DNA of 64,000 bases, from the NCBI RefSeq assembly GCF_007655255.1, contig NZ_VMYE01000008.1, positions 62,001-126,000 of the forward strand, given 5' to 3'. The position numbers were made by a program, and so were the translations under genes. The notes under the pieces are model-generated. The model did no database searches, was not told the origin of the DNA, and worked only from the letters and a program-made list of their open reading frames with translations. Positions within the stretch are counted from its first letter, which is position 1, and every line of letters starts with the position of its first letter. Below, piece by piece: positions 33,142 to 45,604 of the stretch. This DNA is from Extensimonas perlucida. Its GTDB lineage: Bacteria > Pseudomonadota > Gammaproteobacteria > Burkholderiales > Burkholderiaceae_C.

Positions 33142-34497
33142 TCACCGCGTGCTCCAGAAGGTGACACCGCTGGCGTTGCGCAGTGCGTCCAGCCGACTTT
33201 GGAAGACATAGCCGGCCTGTAGCGCAGAGGCTGCGCCGGCGGGCTGGCCCACCAGGCCCTGCACCACCATGCTGTTGCCCATGAACTGGCTGGGGTTGCT
33301 GAAGCTGCCCTGGGCATCGAGCGCGCCCTGCGCGTGCAGCACCTGGCGTTCGCCCCCCTGGACAAGGTCGAAGCTGGTGGTGAAGCTGCGCTGTGCAAAC
33401 TGGATGGTGAGCTGCCCGTTTTCGAGTGCCGCGGGGGTGGCGCGCCCGCCGGCTTGGACCTGTGCCTGGTAGCCTTTGAGTTGGAAGCTGGCGGCGGCCT
33501 GCTGGGGCATGACCCAGGGCGCGTCGTGGCTGCGCAGCACGGCGAAGTGGCTGCTCAAAGCGCCGAGTTTGCCCTGCTGCATGGCGGTGGCAAGGTCCAT
33601 GTTGACGGGCTGGTCGGCAATGGGCTGCCAGCGCCCCCACAGAATGGCGGGCGGCACGGCCGGGGCCGGGGCAAGGCCGCTGCGCTGCACGTCGTCGAGG
33701 TTGGACATTTTGAGCGGCGCCAGGCTGGTGTCGGGCGCTGCGCCAGTGGTGGGGGCAAGCGTTTTGCTGGGCTCGTCGGGCCGCGGCGGGTTGAGCGTGT
33801 CTGGCGCCAGGGGGGCGCCGCGCAGCAGTTGGGGCGCCACGCTGTCGCGCGAGACTTGCAGCATGTAGCCCGCCTGTTGCGCGAGCAACTGCTGGCGCGA
33901 CGGGTTTTGGCAGGGGCCCAAGCCTTCGGCCTGGCAGCCTTCGCCAAAGCCGCTGACGATGACCCCGCCGCTGCTGACGGCGACGCGCGTAAGGCTGGGG
34001 GTGGTGAAGACGGTGAAGTCGGTGCCGAGCACGCCGATGGCGGCGACGGGGGTGTTGAAGCGGTAGTTTTGCCGCGCCGCAGGCACGGCCCGGCCGGAGA
34101 TGCTGCGCGCCACGCCCTGCTCAAGCTCGAATTTGAACTGGCTTTGCGCGGGGTGGGCGGCATCGATGCGATAAGCGGGCACGCGCGCTGCACTGTTGGG
34201 GCGCAGGATGAAAAAGCCTTGGTCTGCCGTCTGGATATACAGGTAGCCGTTGGCGCCGGTGCGCAGGCGCTGCCCTTCGAGCACGGGGGTGCCGGCCTGC
34301 ACGGGCTGGCCTTCGAGGCTGGCTTCGCCTACGACCTGCACGATTTTGCCGATTTCAGCGGGCGCCTGGCTGGCGGGCTGAGCGAGCACCGACTGCGCGC
34401 ACAGCGCCGCCAAGCCCAACACGGCCAGCGGACGCGGCCAGCGCAGCGGGTGAGCGGTAGGGGCAGCGATAATTGCTTGGATGTCCATGCGAGCCAT
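33142..34497 (-). CDS. FecR-domain periplasmic protein
   Basis: The product is 451 aa from MARMDIQ. A signal peptide is visible (WPRPLAVLGLAALCAQSVLAQ, cleavage after about residue 40). Residues about 48-165 form a FecR domain (GKIVQVVGEASLEGQPV, LRTGANGYLYIQT, VAAIGVLGTDFTVF). The remainder is Pro-rich and then beta-rich with an MGNSMVVQGLVG segment. Such FecR proteins, unlike FecR of iron uptake, commonly sit next to CHASE2 cyclases and outer-membrane barrel proteins. Its 5' end overlaps the divergent barrel gene. Confidence 0.8.
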   Translation of the reverse strand: MARMDIQAIIAAPTAHPLRWPRPLAVLGLAALCAQSVLAQPASQAPAEIGKIVQVVGEASLEGQPVQAGTPVLEGQRLRTGANGYLYIQTADQGFFILRPNSAARVPAYRIDAAHPAQSQFKFELEQGVARSISGRAVPAARQNYRFNTPVAAIGVLGTDFTVFTTPSLTRVAVSSGGVIVSGFGEGCQAEGLGPCQNPSRQQLLAQQAGYMLQVSRDSVAPQLLRGAPLAPDTLNPPRPDEPSKTLAPTTGAAPDTSLAPLKMSNLDDVQRSGLAPAPAVPPAILWGRWQPIADQPVNMDLATAMQQGKLGALSSHFAVLRSHDAPWVMPQQAAASFQLKGYQAQVQAGGRATPAALENGQLTIQFAQRSFTTSFDLVQGGERQVLHAQGALDAQGSFSNPSQFMGNSMVVQGLVGQPAGAASALQAGYVFQSRLDALRNASGVTFWSTR

Positions 34498-35809
34498 TTT
34501 ATGCAAGTGGGGGGGCGGCGGCAATCGATGGACTCGATGGGCTGCTGCGCTGTTGCTGGGCTGGGGCCTAGCGACGCCGGCTGCACCGGCGATGGCGCAG
34601 GCGCAGGCGCAGGCATGGGTGCTTTCCGCCGAAGAGGCGGAGCAGTTGTACCTGCGCGCACTGCAGGCGATGGCAGAAAATGACTTGCCCACCGCGCAGG
34701 ACTTGCTGCAGCGGTTGATGGCGGGCCGGCCGGACCACGCCGGGGCCTGGCTGGATCTGGCGGTGCTGTATTGCCACTTGGGCGACGGCCGCCGTGCCAA
34801 TGCCTTGTGGGATGAGGTGGAGGCGCGCTTTGCGCCGCCGCGCCCGATCCGCGAGTTGATCAGCCTGCAGCGTGCGCAAGGTTGTGCGCCCCCGGTGGCG
34901 CAGCCGGGCTGGCTGGCGCAGCTGCAGGGGGCACGAGGGCACTCGTCAAACGTGAACCAGGGGGTGCGCGACTTGCATGTGGGCCTGAACGGCCCGGCAG
35001 GACCGGTGCTGCTGCAGCTACTGCCGCAGTATGCGCCGCGGGGCGATGGGTTTACGCAACTGAGCGCAAGTGTGCGTGCGCCTGTGGCGGACACGAAGCT
35101 GGAGTATTTTGCCCAGTGGCAGGGGCGCTGGCACGATGCGCAGCACTCTTTTGATGTGCAGGACGTGGCGCTGGGCCTGACCCGGCACTGGAGCCTGGCA
35201 GGGTGGCAGGGGCGCTGGCAACTGGGCTGGGGCACGACGACGCTGGGCGGCGCGGTGTACCAGCGCTACTGGCAGGGGCAGGCCTGGGCCACGCCGCCCT
35301 GGCAGCCGCCGGCACCCTGGCGCTGGAATCTGTCTGGGGGCCTGACCCGCTTGAACTACCCTGCCCTGCCCGGTTTCGATGCCCGGCAATGGGATGCGCG
35401 CCTGCATCTGGAGCATGCCAGTGCCCTGCAGCGGCTGGAGGCTTATGCAAGTGCGGCGCAGGACCTGGGCCGCGCGCAGCGCCCGGGGGGCGACCGTGAT
35501 GGCTGGGGGCTGGGGCTGGACTGGCAACGCCAGCTGGGCACGGCCTGGGGGCAACTGGTGGTGGCGCGTGCCGGGCTGGACTGGATGCAGTGGCGCAGCC
35601 GCGCACCTTATGCGCCGGGGTTCATCGACGTGCGCCGGGTGCAGCGCACGTGGACGGGGACGGCGGCATTGGTGTTGCCGGTGCAAGACGATGCGGCCTG
35701 GGTGCTGGAGTTGCGCCAGGTGCGCAACGACGAGAACATCGGTTTGTTTGCCTACGATGTGCGCACCCTGCAGATCAGTTATCAAAAACGCTGGGGGAAG
35801 CGTCCTTGA
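34481..35809 (+). CDS. outer-membrane TPR / beta-barrel protein
   Basis: The product is 442 aa (or 440 from ATG 34487). A signal peptide (KWGGGGNRWTRWAAALLLGWGLATPAAPAMA) is followed by TPR-like helices at about 45-115 (AMAENDLPTAQDLLQRL, AWLDLAVLYCHLGDGRRA) and a C-terminal region of alternating aromatic strands ending ISYQKRW, typical of a 14-strand barrel such as the DUF560/Slam type. It probably sits in the outer membrane and helps assemble or export a surface molecule. No clear ribosome site precedes either ATG. It heads the plus-strand polysaccharide arm. Confidence 0.7.
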   Translation: MSMRAILCKWGGGGNRWTRWAAALLLGWGLATPAAPAMAQAQAQAWVLSAEEAEQLYLRALQAMAENDLPTAQDLLQRLMAGRPDHAGAWLDLAVLYCHLGDGRRANALWDEVEARFAPPRPIRELISLQRAQGCAPPVAQPGWLAQLQGARGHSSNVNQGVRDLHVGLNGPAGPVLLQLLPQYAPRGDGFTQLSASVRAPVADTKLEYFAQWQGRWHDAQHSFDVQDVALGLTRHWSLAGWQGRWQLGWGTTTLGGAVYQRYWQGQAWATPPWQPPAPWRWNLSGGLTRLNYPALPGFDARQWDARLHLEHASALQRLEAYASAAQDLGRAQRPGGDRDGWGLGLDWQRQLGTAWGQLVVARAGLDWMQWRSRAPYAPGFIDVRRVQRTWTGTAALVLPVQDDAAWVLELRQVRNDENIGLFAYDVRTLQISYQKRWGKRP

Positions 35810-35843
35810 TAATGCCGGGTTTGGCATTCGTGGTTGGGCTCTC

Positions 35844-37067
35844 ATGGGCAGTATCGTCGTTCAAGGCCTGGGCAAGGCTTACAGGCAGTATGCAAGCAAG
35901 TGGGCCCGGCTGGCCGAGTGGGTGTGGCCTGGGGGCGGTGCCCGCCATAGCCTGCACTGGGTGTTGCGTGATGTTTCCTTTTCGGTGCATGCCGGTGAGG
36001 CGGTGGCGATTGTGGGCATGAATGGTGCCGGTAAGAGCACGCTGCTGAAGTTGATCACCGGCACCTCGCAGCCCACGACGGGGCAGATACAAGTGCAGGG
36101 CAAGGTGGCGGCGTTGCTGGAGCTGGGTATGGGGTTTCACCCGGATTTCACAGGCCGGCAAAATGCCCTGATGGCGGGGCAACTGCTTGGCATGGCCACG
36201 GAGGAGCTGCTGGCCCTGATGCCGGACATCGAGGCTTTCGCCGAGATTGGCGAATACATGGACTTGCCGGTACGGGTGTATTCGAGCGGCATGCAGATGC
36301 GGCTGGCGTTTTCGGTGGCGACCTGCATGCGGCCCGACATTCTGATCGTGGACGAGGCGTTGTCGGTGGGGGATGCGTATTTTCAGCACAAGAGTTTTGA
36401 GCGCATACGCGAGTATGGCCGCCAGGGCACGACGCTGCTGATCGTGAGCCATGACCGCAGCGCAATCCAGGCGATCTGCAGTCGCGCGCTGTTGCTGGCC
36501 CAGGGCCAGGTGGTGCGTGATGGTGAGCCCGAGGCGGTGATGGATTACTACAACGCCCTGCTGGCCTACAAGGGGGAGGGGGTGCTCGAGCAGGTGTTGC
36601 GCGCGGACGGCCGCACGCAGACGCGATCGGGCACGCAGGAGGCGGTGGTGGAGTCGATCGCGCTGCAGGATGAAGCGGGGCGCCCGATCGACGAGGCACG
36701 CGTGGGCGCTCAGGTGGTTTTGCGTGTGGTGGTGGCGGTGCGCAAGGATGTGCCGAATCTGGTGCTGGGGTATGGCATCAAGGACCGGCTCGGGCAGGTG
36801 ATGTATGGCACCAATACCTGGCATACCGGACAGATGATCGAGGCCGCGTGTGCCGGGCAGCGTTACGAGTTTTGCATCCGTTTTCCTGTGCACCTGGGGG
36901 TGGGAACCTATTCTGTGCAGACGGCGCTGGTGGACCGCGATTCGCACCTGGGTGCCAATTACGAGTGGCGCGATCTGGCGCTGGTGTTCAAGGTGGTGAA
37001 TGTGGACAAGTATGTGTTCGATGGCTCGGCCTGGGCTGAGCCGGTGATCGTGGTGCAGGCGCTATGA
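35844..37067 (+). CDS. wzt: O-polysaccharide ABC transporter, ATP-binding protein with C-terminal sugar-binding domain
   Basis: The product is 407 aa. Walker A GMNGAGKST (58-66), signature YSSGMQMRL (about 146) and Walker B ILIVDEALSVGD (about 166) mark the nucleotide-binding domain. The C-terminal about 150 residues (VLGYGIKDRLGQVMYGTNTWH, GTYSVQTALV) are the Wzt carbohydrate-binding domain that recognises the finished, usually terminally modified chain. This points to the ABC-dependent export route. The partner Wzm is encoded 11 kb downstream. It overlaps the next gene by ATGA. Confidence 0.92.
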   Translation: MGSIVVQGLGKAYRQYASKWARLAEWVWPGGGARHSLHWVLRDVSFSVHAGEAVAIVGMNGAGKSTLLKLITGTSQPTTGQIQVQGKVAALLELGMGFHPDFTGRQNALMAGQLLGMATEELLALMPDIEAFAEIGEYMDLPVRVYSSGMQMRLAFSVATCMRPDILIVDEALSVGDAYFQHKSFERIREYGRQGTTLLIVSHDRSAIQAICSRALLLAQGQVVRDGEPEAVMDYYNALLAYKGEGVLEQVLRADGRTQTRSGTQEAVVESIALQDEAGRPIDEARVGAQVVLRVVVAVRKDVPNLVLGYGIKDRLGQVMYGTNTWHTGQMIEAACAGQRYEFCIRFPVHLGVGTYSVQTALVDRDSHLGANYEWRDLALVFKVVNVDKYVFDGSAWAEPVIVVQAL

Positions 37068-40000
37068 CTTTCATCTCGTACGCGCAGAACCGCGAAGATG
37101 TGCTGCTTTGGCGCGCATTGGGCCATGTGCACTGTGGCTTTTATGTGGATGTGGGCGCCAACCACCCGAGTGCGGATTCCGTGACGAAGGCGTTTTACGA
37201 CCGGGGATGGTGCGGGATCAACATTGAACCGCTGGCGGGCCATGTGCAAGAGTTGATGGCCCAGCGTCCGCGCGATGTGAACCTGTGCGTGGCTGCTGGC
37301 GCCTGCGAGGGTGAAGTCGAGCTGTTCGATACGCCAGTGCGGGGTTGGGCCACGGCGTCGGCCGAGGTGGCGCAGGCGCATAGGGCGCATGGTGTGGCGG
37401 TGCGCTCGGTGCGCGTGCCGCTGCGAAGGCTGGATGCGATCCTGGCGGAACATGCTCCCGCAGAGGTGCATTTCTTGAAGATCGACGTGGAGGGGTTCGA
37501 GGAGGAGGTGCTGCGGGGCATGGACTTCACGCGCTGGCGCCCCTGGGTGGTGGTGGTCGAGGCAGCGCACCCCCATTCAGGCAAGCCGGAAATGCCCTGG
37601 GAGGGGCTGGTGACTTGCCATGGCTATCGCGCGGTGTTTTTTGACGGACTGAACCGCTATTACCTGGCCGATGAGCACGCCGAGCTGGCGCCGGCATTTG
37701 CCGCTGCACCCAATGTGCTGGACGACTTCGAGCCGGCTGAATATGGGCGGCTGCGACAGGAAGCCCAGAAGCTGCGGCAGCGCGCAGAGCAGCTGCAGAC
37801 TGAGTTGAAGGATCTGCGGGTGCTGCAGGATGCGTCGCAAAGGGAGTTGCATGCTTTGCGGCATGCGCTGGACGCCGTGTATCGCAGCCATTCCTGGCGT
37901 GTGACGGCACTGCTGCGCCGGACGACGGATCTGGCGCGCCGCGCCAAGGCGCTGCTGCGCCGTGCGGCACTCACGCGCGCTGCTGCCCCCCTGTCGGCGG
38001 AAAGCACGGCGCAAGCCGCTGCGCTGCCTGCGCTGCCTGCGCTGCGCTGGCATGAGCATGCCCTGCCCCGCCTGGCCGTGGCTCCACCGTTGGTCGATGG
38101 CCCTGCCTTGCCGGAGGGGACATGGTGGCGCATGGTGGGCCATGTGGAAGGCCATTACAGCCTGGCAGTGGTGAACCGGGGGCTGGCGCTGGCATTGCAT
38201 GGGAGCAGCGGCGGGAGAGTGCAATGGGTGCCCTGGCATGGCAGGCACTATCAACCGGGCGCGGATATGCCGGCCGCGCAGTTGCCGCAGGTGCAGGCGC
38301 TTGTCGCACAGTCGGTGCCCGCGGGCGTGCCGGTGGTGTCGCTGGTGCACCATTACCCGCTGCTGGCCGACGAAGTCCCGTGTGACTTGCGTCTGGTGGT
38401 GTTTTTCTGGGAGGAGTCACGCGTGCCGCCCGAGATGGTGGAGCACCTGAATGCCCATGCGGATGGGGTGCTGGTGGCAAGCCGTTTTGTGCAACGGGTG
38501 TTGCGTCACAGTGGCTGTGCGCGGCCTATCTTCGTGGTGCCGCTGGGGCTGGGGGCGGCGGTGCTGCAGACGCCGCAAGCTGCGGCGCTGCGGGTGCCTG
38601 CGCCTGGTCAGCCGCTGCGAATCCTGCATGTTTCATCGGCATTTGAGCGCAAGGGCGTGGATGTCCTGCTGCAAGCGTTTTTTGAGCGTTTCACGGCGGA
38701 CGATGAGGTGGAGCTGCTGATCAAGAGTTTCGCGAATCCACACCATGACGTGGCTGCGCTGGTTCACGCCTGGCAGGAGCGCCACCCACACGGGCCAAGG
38801 GTGCAGGTGAACCTGGAGCCGCTTGACGATGACGCGATGCGCGCACTGTATGAGAGTGCGCATATGGTGGTGCTGCCCACTCGCGGAGAGGGCTTCAATC
38901 TGCCTGCAGCAGAAGCACTGGCGATGGGAGTGCCCCTGGTGGTGACGGGAGGCAGTGGGCAAGCCGACTTCGCCAGCCGGCAGTCGGCAGCTTTGATTCC
39001 TTGCCGGGCGGCCTCGTCTCGCAGCCACGTGCAAACGCCAGGCTCATACTGGCTGGAGCCTGACGTGGCGGCACTGGGCGAGCAGATGGCATGTGTACGC
39101 GCACGCCTGCTGGCAGGGGATGCCGACTTGCACGCACGTCAGCAATTGGCGGCGCAATGGCTGCGTGCGCACTACCGGTGGGAGCGTTGTGCGCAAGCGG
39201 TGCAAGCTGCGGCAGGGCTGCTTTGGGCAACCCGGCAGCAGGCGGCAGCGCAGCGCCAGCGCTTGTTGGTGCTGAGCCCGTGGCAGGCTGCCTGTGGAAT
39301 AGCGGAATACGCGCAGGCGCTGCTGGCGGGCTGGGAGGATTTTTTTGCCTTGCAGGTATGGTGCGATGAGCGCACGGAGCCCGATCCGTTCCAGGGGGTT
39401 TACGCGCCGCGCTGGACGCTGGGCGACGATGCCCAGGTGCTGGCTCTGCTGGAGGAGTTGCTGCAGCGCCCAGCCCAGGCACGGCCCGATGTCTTGCTGG
39501 TGCAACACCAACAGAGCCTGTTTACGTTGACGCAGCCCATTTGCCTGGCGCTGCAGCAGTTGTGTGCGGCCGGGGTCGTGGTGGTGCTGGAATTGCATTC
39601 AACGCTGCCCCTGGTGCGCGAGCACCGCTTGAGCGACAAAGCAGCCGCGGCGCTGCGCGGGCTGGACCTGCTGGTGGTGCACAAGCTCGATGATGTGAAC
39701 CACCTGATGGGGCTGGGTTTGGTGGAGCGGGTCATGTGCCTGCCACTTGGCGTGAGTACCCTGCCGCCAGATGCGCCCCTACCCCAACGCGCCGAATGGG
39801 GGCTGGCTGCGGATGACTTGGTGTTGGGCTGTTTTGGTTTTCTGCTGCCCCACAAGGGGCTGGATGCGGCCATTGCCAGTTTGCCGAAACTGGCGCGCTC
39901 GAGTGGGCGAAGGGTGAAGCTGCTGGCCGTTACCGCAGCGCTGGATGAGCGCAGCCAACAGACGTTGGCAGATTGCAAGGCCCTGGCCGAACAGCTTGGG

Positions 40001-41550
40001 GTGGCGCAGGATGTGGTGTGGGTCACCGATTTTTTACCCATCCAGGAGTGTCTGCGGCTTTTGTCGCTGGCGGACTTCCTGCTTTTTGTGTACGGCCCGA
40101 CGCGTGAAAGTGCAAGTGGTGCGGTGACTGTCGGTCTAGCCACACACAAGCCGGTACTGGTGAGTCCGCAACCGATTTTTTCCGATCTGGCCGACTGCAC
40201 TTGGCGTCTGGATGGCAACTCTGCGGATGATGTGGTGACTGGAGTGATGCGTTTGCTAAGCGAGCCACACTCGGTTCAGGGATTGCTCACTGCCCAGGAG
40301 CGCTGGCTGCAAGAGCGTGCATGGAGCCACTTGTCGAGCAGGCTGCGGGCGGCGGTGTCGGGGTTGCGCGGTGACCGTCTGAGCATGCAGGGCGAGGTTT
40401 TGCCTGATGCAACGCGCCAAAGGCAATTGCTGGTGGATGTGTCGGAGATTGTGCTGCGCGATGGTGGCACGGGCATTCAACGGGTTGTGCGCAATGTGCT
40501 CCAACAATGGCTGCAAAATCCCCCGGCGGGTTACGCCGTGCGCCCCGTGCGTGCCGAAAAGGGCGGCGCATATCGCTATGCAACCACTTTCATGGCGCCC
40601 GCCGCCACGGCGGAGGCCAATTTGTCCGGCACGCCAGTGCGCGTTGGACTTGGAGACATCTTCGTGGGACTGGACTTGAGTGCACATCTCTTCCCGGAGG
40701 TGGAAAAGGAACTGCGAGCCTGGCGTCTGGCAGGGGTGCGGGTGTGCTATGTGGTGTATGACATTATTCCCCTGCTGATGCCGGAGGTGACGACCCCAGA
40801 AATGCACGCCGCGTTTGCGGCCTGGATGCAGGGTTTGCGCCGCGAGGCGGACCGGCTTGTCTGCATTTCGGCCGCCGTGGCAGACGAGGTGCGGTTGTGG
40901 CTGTGTGGACACACCGCCGAAGGGGCCTTGCCAGAGCTATCCAGCTTTCATTTAGGTGCCGATTGGCCCGCCCCGAATGATGAAGGAAAAGACGCGAAAG
41001 CGCTCCCGCCTGCGCTGCACAACCCGCAGGCGCGCCCCACGTTGCTGATGGTGGGCACGGTGGAGCCACGCAAGGGTCATCGCCAGGCACTCGATGCCTT
41101 CGAATTGCTGTGGGCGCAGGGGACGGATGTGGCGCTGGTGATCGTGGGGCGACAAGGCTGGATGGTGGAGGCACTGTGCGAACGTTTACGCGCACACCCC
41201 GAGCAGGGGCGACGCCTGTTTTGGCTGGAGCGAGCAGATGACGTCGTTCTGGAGCAGCTTTACCGGCACTGCAGTGGCTTGCTGGCGGCTTCCGAGGCAG
41301 AAGGATTTGGCCTGCCCCTGGTTGAAGCCGCGCAGCGTGGCCTGCCTATCGTGGCCCGCGCCTTGCCCGTGTTCAAGGAAGTGGCGGGGGCGCATGCGTT
41401 CTACTTCGTCGGAAAAGAGCCGCAAGCACTTGCAGACGCACTACGGCAATGGCTGGAGCTGCATGCGAGCAAACGCGCCCCCGATAGCCGTGGCATGCGA
41501 TGGCAAAGCTGGCGGGCCAGCGCCGCGCAATTATTGGAGGCTGTGTTGTG

Positions 41551-41551
<1 letters not shown>
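37064..41551 (+). CDS. 1495-aa FkbM methyltransferase / coiled-coil / three glycosyltransferase protein
   Basis: Domain order: FkbM methyltransferase (about 1-205; VDVGANHPSADSVT, FLKIDVEGFEEEVLRG); coiled coil (about 222-275; heptad-like EAQKLRQRAEQLQTELKDL); GT4-type transferase 1 (about 330-730; HVSSAFERKGVD near 518, PTRGEGFNLPAAEALAMG near 605); transferase 2 (about 733-1105; SPWQAACGIAEYA, GFLLPHKGLDAA); transferase 3 (about 1119-1495; DGGTGIQRVVRN, GTVEPRKGH, EAEGFGLPLVEA). Joined methyltransferase, coiled-coil ruler and polymerising transferases recall the WbdD/WbdA system that builds and caps ABC-exported O-chains, here in one polypeptide. That parallel is an inference. Confidence 0.85.
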
Positions 41552-43441
<1,890 letters not shown>

Positions 43442-43466
43442 GCTGCTATGACGTGGTAGATAGGCC

Positions 43467-44171
43467 ATGGCACACAACGGGTTCACGGAAGATACGCTGG
43501 CGCTGCTGCAACGTATCCCCTTATTAAGCGGACTGGAGTCTCCTGTTTTAGAGCGCATTGCTGCTTTCATGCACCTGCGCTCTGTGGGGCGGGGACAATG
43601 GGTGCTGCACAAGGGCAAGGCCGGGGATCAGTTGCTGTTTTTGCTGACCGGCCAACTCCAAGTAGTCGACGTGACGGAGGACGGGAGAGAGGTGGGTTTT
43701 AATTTCCTCAAGCCTGGAGATTATTTCGGCGAACTTTCGGTCATCGATGGTTTACCCAGAACTGCTTCAGTGGTAGCGACGGAGAGCTCCCAGATCGCAG
43801 CGCTACCCCGTGCGCAGGCCCTAGAGCTTTTTTATCACCAACCCAAAGTTGCGGAGCATGTAATGAACCGGATGGCGCATGCCATACGCGTCGCCTCGGA
43901 TTATCGATCAATCCTCGCAATTCCAAATGCGTTCCAGCGTGTATATGCACTTTTGCACAAGATGAAGACCCTCGCCCCCGGTGGACTGATCGTAATTGAG
44001 CCGCTACCAACCCAGCAGGCGATGGCCATCATGATCAATACGAGCAGAGAGACTGTGTCCAGAGCCATGCACACATTGCAAAAAAAAGGAGTTGTGGAAA
44101 AAGACCTTAAACGCCTTCTCATCCGCAAGCCAGATGTTTTGCAACGTGCCATATCGCATTTAGATTTTTGA
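43467..44171 (+). CDS. Crp/Fnr-family regulator, probably cAMP-responsive
   Basis: The product is 234 aa. The cyclic-nucleotide domain has the phosphate-binding cassette YFGELSVIDGLPRTASV (E89, R98, T99). No Fnr-type cysteine cluster is present, so oxygen sensing is unlikely. The HTH recognition helix contains R194-E-T-V-S-R199, matching the R-E-T-V-G-R of E. coli CRP that reads TGTGA. A perfect TGTGA-N6-TCACA site lies before the surface-protein gene in the same locus, and a class III cyclase is encoded three genes downstream. Confidence 0.87.
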   Translation: MAHNGFTEDTLALLQRIPLLSGLESPVLERIAAFMHLRSVGRGQWVLHKGKAGDQLLFLLTGQLQVVDVTEDGREVGFNFLKPGDYFGELSVIDGLPRTASVVATESSQIAALPRAQALELFYHQPKVAEHVMNRMAHAIRVASDYRSILAIPNAFQRVYALLHKMKTLAPGGLIVIEPLPTQQAMAIMINTSRETVSRAMHTLQKKGVVEKDLKRLLIRKPDVLQRAISHLDF

Positions 44172-44172
44172 A

Positions 44173-44430
44173 ATGTTCGCAACTAGATTTTTACTCGCTA
44201 TACCCAAAGAACTGGGCAAGGAAGACAGAATTCTGCACGTAGCCTGGAGCTTCTGGCTTCTTTTGTTGGCCGCGATGCTTTGGCCTCTGCCGGTGGCGGT
44301 GTTGACCGTTTTCTTCACAGGGATATGCAAGGAAATTTGGGACAAATATTATGGTAGCGGCTTCTGCTTTTATGATTTGACGGGCAACTGCATCGGGATG
44401 TTGCTGGCGCTATTATTGGGCATTTATTAA
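44173..44430 (+). CDS. small inner-membrane protein
   Basis: The product is 85 aa. It has two or three hydrophobic segments (about 24-50 and 70-84) separated by KEIWDKYYGSGFCFYDLTGN. The pattern GKEDRILHVAWSFW resembles small VanZ/DUF2279-like membrane proteins. The ATG follows the crp-type gene's stop by a single base, so it is in the same operon. Function is unknown. Confidence 0.6.
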   Translation: MFATRFLLAIPKELGKEDRILHVAWSFWLLLLAAMLWPLPVAVLTVFFTGICKEIWDKYYGSGFCFYDLTGNCIGMLLALLLGIY

Positions 44431-44440
44431 TACCATCCAT

Positions 44441-45604
44441 ATGAAAATTCTGGTCAACGCAACGCCATTACTGGCACCAATGACAGGCATCGGGCAATAT
44501 ATCCGCCATTTATTCATGGCAATGCAAGATTTGGCATTGGTGGACCTACACATGGCGTACGGCATGCGGATTGAAAGACATTTTCGCCTGCCTACGCCAG
44601 CGGCTGCCTTAACGGCGCAAACGGCGAATCGTATGCTGCACCGGTTACTGCCTTTTCCCCGCACAACCCGTAGAATTATAGAACGCACCTTGTTCAACTA
44701 TCGAACGAGAGTTGGGTTGAAAAACGCGATTTACCACGAGCCCAACTATTTGCCGATGGAATTTTCTGGACCTCTGGTGCTGACGCTGTGTGACATGTCA
44801 TGTTTTGATCATCCCGAAACTCATCCCGTAGAACGGGTGAAGCTAATGGAGCGTCATTTGCCTGGGGCGATCGAGCGGGCGGATCATATTATTGTCATCT
44901 CGCATGATTCGAAACGCGCTCTGCAGCGCTGGTTTAGCGTCGAAGATGAACGGATCACTACAACCTATCTTGCCGCAGATGCACGCTTTCATCCACAGCC
45001 AGCAGACCAGCTGCGCCCTTTGCTAGAGCAACTCCATCTGGAACCTCAAGGGTATGTTTTGTGCGTGGGTACGCTGGAGCCGCGCAAGAATCTGGAGATA
45101 CTTTTTAGTGCGTTCGCCAGTCTCCCGGCACCGCTACGCAAACGCTACCCCTTGGTGGTGGCCGGGATGCATGGCTGGAACATGGATCGCCTGATGAAAG
45201 ATGCTCAAGCTCTGATCCGGCAAGGCGATTTGCGTCTGCTCGGATATGTAGAGGATTCGTTGATTCCGGCACTGTATGCGGGTGCCGCAGCATTTTGCTA
45301 CCCCTCGCGCTACGAGGGTTTTGGCCTGCCCGCATTGGAAGCCATGGCCTCGGGCGTTCCCGTTCTGACGACAAACCGCACGTCCTTACCTGAAGTGGTA
45401 GGCCCTGCGGGACTGATGGTAGACCCGGACGATGTCGGGGCCATGCGCGACAGCCTGCAAGCCCTACTGGAGGATCATGGACTGGCCCGCCGTTTGGCAG
45501 CCGCAGGGCTCGAGCGCGCCAGCACCTTCAACTGGGAGCGCTGCGCTCGGGAAACGATCGCGGTGTATGCACATGTGGCACAAGCCAGAGGACTGCTCAC
45601 ATGA
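44441..45604 (+). CDS. GT4 glycosyltransferase
   Basis: The product is 387 aa with a GT-B fold. The N-terminal MTGIGQYIRHL loop, central VGTLEPRKNLE and the donor-site E-x7-E motif in YEGFGLPALEAMASG are clear. It resembles D-rhamnosyltransferases of A-band type loci (WbpX/WbpY), which fits the adjacent GDP-D-rhamnose genes. It is cytoplasmic or membrane-associated. It overlaps the next transferase by ATGA. Confidence 0.87.
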   Translation: MKILVNATPLLAPMTGIGQYIRHLFMAMQDLALVDLHMAYGMRIERHFRLPTPAAALTAQTANRMLHRLLPFPRTTRRIIERTLFNYRTRVGLKNAIYHEPNYLPMEFSGPLVLTLCDMSCFDHPETHPVERVKLMERHLPGAIERADHIIVISHDSKRALQRWFSVEDERITTTYLAADARFHPQPADQLRPLLEQLHLEPQGYVLCVGTLEPRKNLEILFSAFASLPAPLRKRYPLVVAGMHGWNMDRLMKDAQALIRQGDLRLLGYVEDSLIPALYAGAAAFCYPSRYEGFGLPALEAMASGVPVLTTNRTSLPEVVGPAGLMVDPDDVGAMRDSLQALLEDHGLARRLAAAGLERASTFNWERCARETIAVYAHVAQARGLLT

